DNA from: Gammaproteobacteria bacterium
GTDB taxonomy: Bacteria; Pseudomonadota; Gammaproteobacteria; Acidiferrobacterales; SZUA-150
Assembly (NCBI GenBank): GCA_029880755.1
Contig: JAOUNW010000112.1
Coordinates: 1-6,322 of the forward strand
Direction of reading: 5' to 3'
DNA: 6,322 bases
Of this stretch, positions 1-5,840 are shown piece after piece. Position 1 is the stretch's first letter. The number at the start of each line of letters is the position of its first letter. The position numbers and the translations under genes are program-made. The notes below the pieces were generated by a model, which was not told the origin of the DNA, searched no databases, and worked only from the letters and a program-made list of their open reading frames with translations.

Positions 1-1069
1 CCAACCCGCCCAGTACGAATAATATAATCACCAGTTTAACAAAGGCCGAAATCACCGTACTTATCCCTGAAGAGCGCTTTCGGTATTTGGTTTTAGTTGA
101 TGGCACCCTGGCGCCGGGTTTATTTTTGGTACGTACAGGCAGAACCTCCTGTTTTTTTACCAGGTTGGCAGTACCCAACATGGCATCCTGTAAGCTCTTG
201 GCAGTCTGAGGACGATCTTTTGCATGGGCCTTTAATGCCCAATCAACACATTCAAGTAGTTGCTCTCGGTAATTACCTTTACCCACCACCACGGCAGGTG
301 TTACCGGATCGGTCTGTGTTTTCACAATCATGTGATAACGCTCAACGGAATTAGCCGGCCTGCTACCGCGTATACAACGATACATGCTGGCGCCGATAGC
401 ATAAATATCCGTCCATGGTCCGGGCTCACCTTTGTCCGGATATTGCTCAATGGGCGCATACCCTGGCGTCAATACCACTTTCTTCTCTGCGCTGTGTTGT
501 GATACTGCCTGGCGCGCGGAACCAAAATCAATCAACATGGGCGTGCCATCTTCACGCATATAAATATTTCCGGGCTTGATATCGAGATGCAGCAACCCGG
601 CCTGATGCACTTCCTGCAAGCCTGTTAGGAGCGGCAGAAAAATATTCATCAACTTCTTTTCTGTTAGCTTGCCGCCAGCTTCCTTTAGGTATTGGTTCAG
701 GCTTTTTCCTTTTTCGTATTCCATGACCATGTAGGCGGTGCCGTTGGCCTCGAGATATCGTAATACGCGAACAATATTGGGATGTTTGAACTTGGCCAGT
801 GCGCGTGCTTCCTGCAAGAAACGCTTTAAACCCCACTGAAAATCCTTGAGCGCGCCCTTGGTTTCCAGTTTTGGCACTATCTGGCTGTTGGAGCCATTTC
901 GGGTTGCCAGCTGGTGTGGCAGATATTCCTTAATCGCCACTGCGGCGCCCAGGCTGGTATCTTTAGCCAGATAAGTAATACCAAAGCCACCATGCCCAAG
1001 AATCGACTTAATTTGGTATTCCGCGATTTCGTGCTCGATGGGTAATGCGTTTTTATGGTATCCGCTCAC
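1..1069 (-). CDS. Membrane-anchored serine/threonine protein kinase, 3' end missing (window edge)
   Basis: The minus-strand frame is open from a GTG at 1069 to the window edge, giving 356 residues without a stop. An in-frame TAA two codons upstream makes this GTG the first possible start; no good Shine-Dalgarno is visible. It encodes a Hanks-type kinase domain: glycine-rich loop GHGGFG (25-30), VAIK with ATP-binding Lys47 followed by EYLP, alpha-C Glu87 in FLQEAR, hinge MVMEYEKG (114-121), catalytic loop HLDIKPGN (161-168) with Asp163 and Asn168, DFGSAR (181-186), activation-segment end TPGYAPIEQ (201-209), DIYAIG (221-226) and conserved Arg286. The HRD arginine is replaced by Leu162, so this is a non-RD kinase. 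A Lys/Arg-rich stretch (about 305-333) precedes a hydrophobic run (about 336-356) that looks like a transmembrane helix, implying a cytoplasmic kinase domain and a periplasmic or membrane C-terminus not seen here. Substrates are unknown. It follows der on the same strand after a 145 nt gap. Confidence 0.93.
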   Translation of the reverse strand, partial: MSGYHKNALPIEHEIAEYQIKSILGHGGFGITYLAKDTSLGAAVAIKEYLPHQLATRNGSNSQIVPKLETKGALKDFQWGLKRFLQEARALAKFKHPNIVRVLRYLEANGTAYMVMEYEKGKSLNQYLKEAGGKLTEKKLMNIFLPLLTGLQEVHQAGLLHLDIKPGNIYMREDGTPMLIDFGSARQAVSQHSAEKKVVLTPGYAPIEQYPDKGEPGPWTDIYAIGASMYRCIRGSRPANSVERYHMIVKTQTDPVTPAVVVGKGNYREQLLECVDWALKAHAKDRPQTAKSLQDAMLGTANLVKKQEVLPVRTKNKPGARVPSTKTKYRKRSSGISTVISAFVKLVIILFVLGGL

Positions 1070-1098
1070 GTGTTAATTCTAGCTTATGATATTTTTCC

Positions 1099-1117
1099 AG
1101 GGCTGCCCGGCATCCCT
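1099..1117 (-). other. Imperfect hairpin in the kinase 5' leader
   Basis: On the minus strand AGGG-A-TGC-CGG-GCA-G-CCCT folds as a stem of four plus three pairs with one A-G mismatch and a three-base loop. It lies about 30 bases upstream of the kinase GTG. It is followed on the minus strand by TGGAAAAAT rather than a U-run, and no T-run follows on the plus strand either, so it does not have the form of an intrinsic terminator. It may be a leader structure or a chance fold. Confidence 0.35.
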
Positions 1118-1165
1118 AAGTGACGGTTATTGTTTATTTCAGTCTTATGGTGAAACTATAGAGCA

Positions 1166-1190
1166 ATTATAATAAGTAAATATAGGTCAA
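1166..1190 (-). promoter_or_regulatory. Possible promoter for the kinase (weak, abnormal spacing)
   Basis: In the AT-rich gap between der and the kinase the minus strand carries TTGACC (1185-1190) and a perfect TATAAT (1166-1171). The spacer is only 13 bases, shorter than the 16-18 normal for sigma-70, so the two boxes may not work together; the TATAAT could be used with a poorer -35 box or an activator. It lies about 97 bases upstream of the kinase start. The call rests on consensus matching by eye only. Confidence 0.3.
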
Positions 1191-1216
1191 ATATATTCTT
1201 TTATAAACAATATATT
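1190..1216 (-). repeat. AT-only inverted repeat overlapping the der stop codon
   Basis: AATATATT occurs at 1190-1197 and again at 1209-1216. Since the octamer is self-complementary, the copies can pair across an 11 base loop, which itself contains the palindrome TTTATAAA (1200-1207). The second copy overlaps the der TAA stop (1215-1217). The stem has only A-T pairs and no U-tract follows it, so it would be a poor terminator; it may mark a transcript 3' end or simply reflect the AT-rich composition of the gap. Confidence 0.3.
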
Positions 1217-2639
1217 ATCTTGTTTTCCTAATGTTTTTTCTTGCTTTTCCGGGACGTTTGCCTGCCTTTGACGAGGCCTTTTTGCGTCGAGTCCCTTCAA
1301 ACGGGTTTTTCCCCTGACTAAAGCTGACCCGCAATGGGGTGCCTTGAAGGTGGAAAACCTTTCGGAAAACATTCATCAAATAACGCTGGTAGGACTGGGG
1401 TACCTGATCCACCTGGTTTCCATGAACGATGATAGTGGGCGGATTCTTGCCTCCCTGGTGGGCAAACTTGAGCTTGATGCGCCGGCCCTGCACCATAGGA
1501 GGTGGCGTCTTTTCGACGGCATCCCGTAAGGTCCTATTTAGCACCGAGGTCCCCAATTTAACGAAGGCAGCGGCAAAGGCCTCGTCCAGAGACTTATAAA
1601 TACCACCGATTCCCGTACCTTTCAGCGCAGAAATAAAATGGAGCCTGGCGAAATGAAGAAAAGGCATTTTTCTTTCTATGTCCCTTTTTATCTGCGCCTT
1701 GCTTTCCGGATCAGTTTTGTCCCACTTGTTTACGATAACGACTATCGCTCTGCCCGCCTCCAACACATGACCCGCCAGAGTAACATCCTGGTCGGTAATA
1801 CCTTCACCGGCGTCCAGCACCAGGAGCACGACATTGGACTCATCGATGGCCTGAAGCGTTTTTATGATGGAATATTTTTCAATGGCTTCCGAAACATTTT
1901 TGCGCCGGCGCACACCTGCGGTATCTATGAGTACGTATTTTTTCCCGCTACGCTGAAAAGGGACTTCTATGCTGTCACGGGTGGTGCCCGGCTGGTCAAA
2001 CACTACCACACGCTCTTCACCGACAATCGCGTTTACCAATGTAGACTTTCCCACATTAGGACGGCCGACAACTGAAATACGTGGCCCGTCTTCTTCGGCC
2101 TCTTCTGCTTCATTATCCTCAGGGAATTCCTCAAGGACAAAATCTATCAGCGAGTTGACGCCGTCTCCATGGGCAGCGGATATCGACAGGGGATCTCCCA
2201 AGCCCAACTGAAAAAAGTCTGCACCGACAACACTCGGGTCCAGACCTTCTGATTTATTCACAACAACGTGCACCTTTTGGGGCACTGTTCTGAGTAATTT
2301 TGCCAATTCCTGATCGTAGGGATGAATGCCCTGCCTGCCATCAACCATGAACAAAATCGCGTGGGCTTCCTGGATAGCCTGAAGTGTCTGTTTTGAGGCG
2401 ATTCCGGTCAGGCTTGGGGTTTTTGTCTGGGAGATGGTATTAATCTTGTCCAGCTCGGAGACACCCGCCGTGTCCACAACAATAAAGCTGCGCTTCCAGG
2501 TACGACCAATACCGTATTGACGATCACGGGTGATGCCTGGCTCATCTACTACTAACGCATCTCTAGCGTGCGTGAGCCGATTAAACAGTGTCGATTTACC
2601 GACATTTGGCCGCCCTACCAGGGCGATAACAGGTTTCAT
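1215..2639 (-). CDS. der: Ribosome biogenesis GTPase Der (EngA)
   Basis: Der is an essential GTPase with two GTP-binding domains and a KH-like domain, acting in maturation of the 50S ribosomal subunit. The 474-residue product shows both: domain 1 has GRPNVGKS (9-16), switch Thr37, DTAG (56-59) and NKSE (128-131); domain 2 has GRPNVGKS (192-199), Thr220, DTAG (239-242) and NKWD (304-307). A short acidic linker (about 173-185) joins them. The KH-like part follows (about 355-445, with NPP at 399-401, HGNQV and YQRYLMN), ending in a very basic tail (450-474). It is slightly shorter than E. coli Der (490), mostly through the linker. Domain 1 has Glu instead of Asp in NKxD and about ten extra residues after DTAG. 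The ATG is secure: an in-frame TAA lies three codons upstream and MKPVIALVGRPNVGKS is the normal N-terminus. No Shine-Dalgarno is seen; bases just before ATG are AATCTCCC. It follows bamB by 93 nt. Confidence 0.98.
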   Translation of the reverse strand: MKPVIALVGRPNVGKSTLFNRLTHARDALVVDEPGITRDRQYGIGRTWKRSFIVVDTAGVSELDKINTISQTKTPSLTGIASKQTLQAIQEAHAILFMVDGRQGIHPYDQELAKLLRTVPQKVHVVVNKSEGLDPSVVGADFFQLGLGDPLSISAAHGDGVNSLIDFVLEEFPEDNEAEEAEEDGPRISVVGRPNVGKSTLVNAIVGEERVVVFDQPGTTRDSIEVPFQRSGKKYVLIDTAGVRRRKNVSEAIEKYSIIKTLQAIDESNVVLLVLDAGEGITDQDVTLAGHVLEAGRAIVVIVNKWDKTDPESKAQIKRDIERKMPFLHFARLHFISALKGTGIGGIYKSLDEAFAAAFVKLGTSVLNRTLRDAVEKTPPPMVQGRRIKLKFAHQGGKNPPTIIVHGNQVDQVPQSYQRYLMNVFRKVFHLQGTPLRVSFSQGKNPFEGTRRKKASSKAGKRPGKARKNIRKTR

Positions 2640-2692
2640 GGGAGATTATTTAGTGACCCTTAATCCAACGGCTGCGCTCTTTGCGCCATTGA

Positions 2693-2702
2693 TAACGCGT
2701 TA
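2693..2702. repeat. Perfect 10-bp palindrome in the bamB-der gap
   Basis: TAACGCGTTA is a perfect palindrome near the middle of the 93-base gap between bamB and der. GCGCC occurs on both sides (2683-2687 and 2703-2707) in direct orientation, and a third GCGC lies at 2674-2677, so several small alternative stems are possible. It could be a binding site for a dimeric regulator or a structured leader of der, but a 10-bp palindrome can occur by chance. No convincing promoter boxes were found in this gap. Confidence 0.25.
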
Positions 2703-2732
2703 GCGCCGAACTGTGTACAACATAATATCCGG

Positions 2733-3869
2733 CTACTGTATACGAAGAGCCGCCAGGTCGCCATCCAGATTGCTGACATATAGCGTACCGGCCCAAACAA
2801 TGGGTTTGACGTTAATTGGGTCGCTGCCCAATCGATAACGGGACACCTGGGACCCATCATCCTTCGACAATATATGGACATATCCCTCTAGATCGCCAAC
2901 GGCAAGATAAGACGATAACGATGCCGGCGGACTTAAGCGCCGACCCTTCAGCTTATCCTGTTTCCACAAACTCGCGCCCGTTCTTTGATCGAATGCCACG
3001 ACATTACCTTCCTCATCGGTCAAATATATATTGCGATCGTCCAGATCCATTCCCGAGTAGGTGGAAAAATCTTTTGACCACTCCTTGCGTCCATTGCGGA
3101 TATTAATTGCCACGAGCTTGCCCTGGTAACTCGCTGCAAATAGCAAATCACCGGCAATTGCTACCTGCGCATCGATGTCCACCAGGCGCTCAATTTCATT
3201 TTTTCCCTTGGGGTAGGCTATTGGTATTTCCCATAACTCCTGACCGTCGGCCACTCTTATGGCAATAATAGACCCATTCGCAAAACCGGTAATCGCGATT
3301 CCCTGAAAAATGATTGGTGTGCTTGTTCCACGCAGCGTGAGCGATGGTTCATTTCGCTGTACTGTCCATAATTGTTTACCGTCTTCTGCAGACAGACCAA
3401 GGATCTTTCCATCAGAACTCTGAACAACAACGATACCTGTATCTGAAACCGCCGGCGACAGCATTTCGCTGCCAACTTGCTGCTGCCACCGCAGCTTTCC
3501 CGTTTCGGCATCCAGCGCAACAAGATCGCCCTTTCGGGTACCCACATAAACATTACCATCGCCGACACCGATTGCTCCTGAAATGGCCTGCTTGATATGC
3601 ATCCGCCAAATCTTTTTTCCGTTTTCCGCGTGATAGGCGCTGACCTTGCCTTTTGAATCGGCAACAAATAGGGAAGTATTTTTTATATAAGGAGATAGCC
3701 TTGCGGATCTCTTTATATCTATGCTGCCGAAGTCCCTTGACCAGATTTTCTCTATTCTGGCTTTGTATTCGAACGAGGTTAATGGCTCGGGTTTGATGGC
3801 ATTGCTTTTGGCGCCGCAACCACTCAATAAAAGAACAGCTAGGGCAAGGCTGGCAATTCGGTTATACAT
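2733..3869 (-). CDS. bamB: Outer-membrane protein assembly lipoprotein BamB
   Basis: BamB (YfgL) is a lipoprotein subunit of the BAM complex that folds beta-barrel proteins into the outer membrane. The 378-residue product starts with a lipoprotein signal peptide: MYNR, a hydrophobic core, and lipobox LLSGC ending in Cys18. Residue +2 is Gly, not Asp, consistent with outer-membrane sorting. The rest is a series of PQQ-type beta-propeller repeats with the pattern G-x-hydrophobic-x-A-x(4)-G-x(2)-W, for example near 111-128, 153-168, 199-213, 250-264, 288-302 and 329-343, with a last strand at the C-terminus (GDLAALRI). This fits the eight-bladed BamB propeller; E. coli BamB is 392 residues. The ATG overlaps the yfgM stop in TGATG, with AGAGG (3877-3881) seven bases upstream, so translation is probably coupled to yfgM. 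Other PQQ-repeat proteins look similar, but the lipobox, length and position between yfgM and der settle the call. Confidence 0.97.
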   Translation of the reverse strand: MYNRIASLALAVLLLSGCGAKSNAIKPEPLTSFEYKARIEKIWSRDFGSIDIKRSARLSPYIKNTSLFVADSKGKVSAYHAENGKKIWRMHIKQAISGAIGVGDGNVYVGTRKGDLVALDAETGKLRWQQQVGSEMLSPAVSDTGIVVVQSSDGKILGLSAEDGKQLWTVQRNEPSLTLRGTSTPIIFQGIAITGFANGSIIAIRVADGQELWEIPIAYPKGKNEIERLVDIDAQVAIAGDLLFAASYQGKLVAINIRNGRKEWSKDFSTYSGMDLDDRNIYLTDEEGNVVAFDQRTGASLWKQDKLKGRRLSPPASLSSYLAVGDLEGYVHILSKDDGSQVSRYRLGSDPINVKPIVWAGTLYVSNLDGDLAALRIQ

Positions 3870-4507
3870 CAGGATGCCTCTGTACCCAGGTTTGCCAGTT
3901 TCATCTCCAGAATATTTTTTATGCCTGATCCGGGAAGTAGTTTCTGTAATGCCAATTGATAGGCTTCTCTGGCTTGCGCTGTCATTCCCTTGGCGGTGTA
4001 AATATCGCCTCGCAGTTCATGGTATTCCGATTCAAAACCGGGTACCTCATCTATAATAAGCAACTTTAGCGCGGCATCGTAATCCTTCAGCTCGAGCATC
4101 AACCGGCCCAAACGCAACCGCGCAGTGTGCTGAAGCCCATCGTCTTCAGCATGTTCCACCACCCACTGCAAGTGCTTGCGCGCCTCCGCCTTGTTACCTG
4201 CCTGATAATCCAGCTTTGCGAGTAATAACGCTGCCATATCGCTGTAAGGTGTCGAGGCATATTCATCGATCAGTCTGCCGGCATTTGTTCGTACTAGCGG
4301 TTCTTTATTCGCTCTAAAATCGAGGAGTGTTTGTGCATACAATAAGGAAGCCTCTTCACCGGTAACAGCCTTTTGATATACCCAGTATTTGTAACCGCCT
4401 AATACGGCAACGCCCAGCACAATGCCCACTACCACAGAGGGCCCGTAATTTTTCCACCAGGTCTTTAAAGCCTCGACCTGTTGTTCTTCCGCGTGATTAA
4501 GAGTCAC
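3869..4507 (-). CDS. yfgM: YfgM family membrane-anchored TPR protein (Sec translocon ancillary)
   Basis: The 212-residue product matches the YfgM family in plan: a short cytoplasmic N-terminus with acidic and Trp residues (EEQQVEALKTWWKNYG), one transmembrane helix at about 22-39 (glycine- and valine-rich), then a helical TPR-like periplasmic domain with repeats near 90-120, 125-155 and 160-190 (for example YQAGNKAEARKHL and AKGMTAQAREAY). E. coli YfgM has 206 residues and is known to associate with SecYEG and the chaperone PpiD, with roles in periplasmic protein traffic. The start is GTG at 4507, with GGAG (4514-4517) six bases upstream; an in-frame TAA lies upstream and no better start exists. 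It follows hisS by 49 bases and its TGA overlaps the bamB ATG. Sequence conservation in this family is modest, so the name leans partly on gene order. Confidence 0.92.
   Translation of the reverse strand: MTLNHAEEQQVEALKTWWKNYGPSVVVGIVLGVAVLGGYKYWVYQKAVTGEEASLLYAQTLLDFRANKEPLVRTNAGRLIDEYASTPYSDMAALLLAKLDYQAGNKAEARKHLQWVVEHAEDDGLQHTARLRLGRLMLELKDYDAALKLLIIDEVPGFESEYHELRGDIYTAKGMTAQAREAYQLALQKLLPGSGIKNILEMKLANLGTEAS
3877..3881 (-). promoter_or_regulatory. Ribosome binding site of bamB inside the yfgM 3' end
   Basis: AGAGG on the minus strand lies seven bases before the bamB ATG and within the last codons of yfgM. Together with the TGATG stop-start overlap it supports translational coupling of the two genes and fixes the bamB start. 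Confidence 0.7.
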
Positions 4508-4513
4508 TATTAT

Positions 4514-4517
4514 CTCC
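4514..4517 (-). promoter_or_regulatory. Ribosome binding site deciding the yfgM GTG start
   Basis: GGAG on the minus strand lies six bases before the GTG at 4507. There is no ATG near the start of the yfgM frame, so this site decides the start. The 49-base hisS-yfgM gap shows no other clear signal. Confidence 0.7.
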
Positions 4518-4556
4518 GTAAGTACACTATGTAGTTAGTTACCAGCCTCTGCCGGA

Positions 4557-5828
4557 CTATTGAGCAAACATTTCAGTTAACACGGAAACCAGATCGGCCT
4601 CCGACACAAATTCCTGGGTCTTGTCCTCTCTTAGGAACTTTATCCCAACTATATTCTTTGATATCTCATCCTCACCCAGAATCAGCGCAACCCGTGCCCC
4701 ACTGATGTCGGCCTTTTTCATCTGGCTTTTCATGCTGCCGCCACCGCAATGGCATTGTACCCGAACGTCACTATTTCGCAGTCTTTCCGCCATTATCATG
4801 CCTTTCCCCTGCGCATTGTCTCCCAGCAAAACCATGTAGACATGAGGCGCCGAATTCGGTTCCGGTACACCAGCCAAAAGGAGCAATTCTATCAGGCGCT
4901 CCAGGCCAATTGCGAAACCCGCCGCTGGAGTCGCTTTGCCGCCCAGTTGCTCAACCAGACCATCAAAGCGGCCACCTGCACAAATCGCATTCTGAGCACC
5001 CAGCTTATTTGTCGTCCATTCAAAAACCGTATGCGTATAATAATCCAGCCCTCTGACCAGTCTGGGGTTTATCGTATACTGAACACCCGCGCTATCCAGA
5101 TACGCCTTAAGCCCGTCAAAATGGCTTCGGGAAATTTCATCCAGATAGTCCATCAGGGTCGGTGCATCCTGAACAATTTCCTGTACCCTGGGATTCTTGC
5201 TATCGAAAATTCTAAGTGGGTTTTTTTCCAGGCGCCGCAAACTGTCTTCATCCAGCTCACTACGATAGGTATTAAAGTAGTCCACCAGCACAGCCCTATG
5301 CGCCTGTCGGCTTTCAACCGTGCCCAATGTATTCAACTCAAGGGTCACATCGCCGGTCAACCCTATGGCTTGCCATAAACGAGACGTCAGCATAATCAGT
5401 TCGGCGTCAATATCCGGTCCCGCCATGCCAAAGGTTTCCACACCAATCTGATGAAACTGCCGGTATCTTCCCTTCTGCGGGCGTTCATGACGGAACATTG
5501 GACCGGCATACCAGAACCGCTGACTCTGGTTATGTAACAAACCGTGTTCAATGCCCGCGCGTACGCAACTTGCCGTACCCTCCGGCCTCAGAGTCAAGCT
5601 GTCGCCGTTACGGTCCTCGAACGTGTACATTTCCTTCTCAACGATATCTGTGGCCTGCCCGATAGAGCGCGCAAACAGTTCGGTTTTCTCAATCAAAGGA
5701 AAACGGATCTCACGGTAGCCGTAAAGCGATAATGTATCGCTGGCGATGTTCTCCAGCCACTGCCAGATCTCAAGCGTTTCCGGCAGCAGGTCATTCATTC
5801 CACGAATGGCCTGAATTGCATTTGTCAC
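4557..5828 (-). CDS. hisS: Histidyl-tRNA synthetase
   Basis: HisS is a class II aminoacyl-tRNA synthetase that charges tRNA-His with histidine using ATP in the cytoplasm. The 423-residue product, nearly the same length as E. coli HisS (424), shows the family signatures: IRGMNDLLP at 8-16, TLRPEGT (79-85), motif 2 around YAGPMFRHERPQKGRYRQ (107-124, with Arg113), the histidine-specific LVRGLDYYT (257-265, with catalytic Arg259), and motif 3 AAGFAIGLERL (302-312). The C-terminal anticodon-binding domain follows from about 328. The start is GTG at 5828, with GAGG (5837-5840) eight bases upstream; this gives the expected N-terminus MTNAIQAIRGMNDLLP. It is not HisZ, the short regulatory paralogue, because all class II motifs and the anticodon domain are present. 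It starts 10 bases after the ispG stop, so the two are surely co-transcribed. Confidence 0.99.
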   Translation of the reverse strand: MTNAIQAIRGMNDLLPETLEIWQWLENIASDTLSLYGYREIRFPLIEKTELFARSIGQATDIVEKEMYTFEDRNGDSLTLRPEGTASCVRAGIEHGLLHNQSQRFWYAGPMFRHERPQKGRYRQFHQIGVETFGMAGPDIDAELIMLTSRLWQAIGLTGDVTLELNTLGTVESRQAHRAVLVDYFNTYRSELDEDSLRRLEKNPLRIFDSKNPRVQEIVQDAPTLMDYLDEISRSHFDGLKAYLDSAGVQYTINPRLVRGLDYYTHTVFEWTTNKLGAQNAICAGGRFDGLVEQLGGKATPAAGFAIGLERLIELLLLAGVPEPNSAPHVYMVLLGDNAQGKGMIMAERLRNSDVRVQCHCGGGSMKSQMKKADISGARVALILGEDEISKNIVGIKFLREDKTQEFVSEADLVSVLTEMFAQ

Positions 5829-5836
5829 TGGATGTT

Positions 5837-5840
5837 CCTC
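5837..5840 (-). promoter_or_regulatory. Ribosome binding site of hisS overlapping the ispG stop
   Basis: GAGG on the minus strand lies eight bases before the hisS GTG and shares bases with the ispG TGA stop (TGAGGA). It decides the GTG start and couples the two genes. Confidence 0.75.

Noticed and set aside
552..836. Minus-strand open frame of 94 codons
   Set aside because: It overlaps the kinase in another frame; the kinase frame carries all the conserved motifs through this region without a stop.
1..1069. Frameshifted or broken kinase pseudogene
   Set aside because: The frame is continuous for 356 codons and keeps the ATP-binding and metal-binding residues in proper order and spacing; only the window edge cuts it.
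1099..1117. Hairpin as a rho-independent terminator after der
   Set aside because: No run of U follows the stem on either strand; on the minus strand it is followed by TGGAAAAAT.
1638..2075. Plus-strand open frame of 145 codons
   Set aside because: It is antisense to the second GTPase domain of der and its translation shows no family signature.
3257..3667. Minus-strand open frame of 136 codons
   Set aside because: It is an out-of-frame shadow inside bamB, where the PQQ repeats are continuous in the true frame.
4538..4551. Small GC-rich stem (CCGGC/GGCTGG) just after hisS as a terminator
   Set aside because: The stem is only five pairs with one G-U, no U-run follows, and yfgM starts within 49 bases.
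4749..5378. Plus-strand open frame of 209 codons
   Set aside because: It lies wholly antisense to hisS, whose motifs are continuous there; its translation has no recognisable domain and no ribosome binding site was seen.
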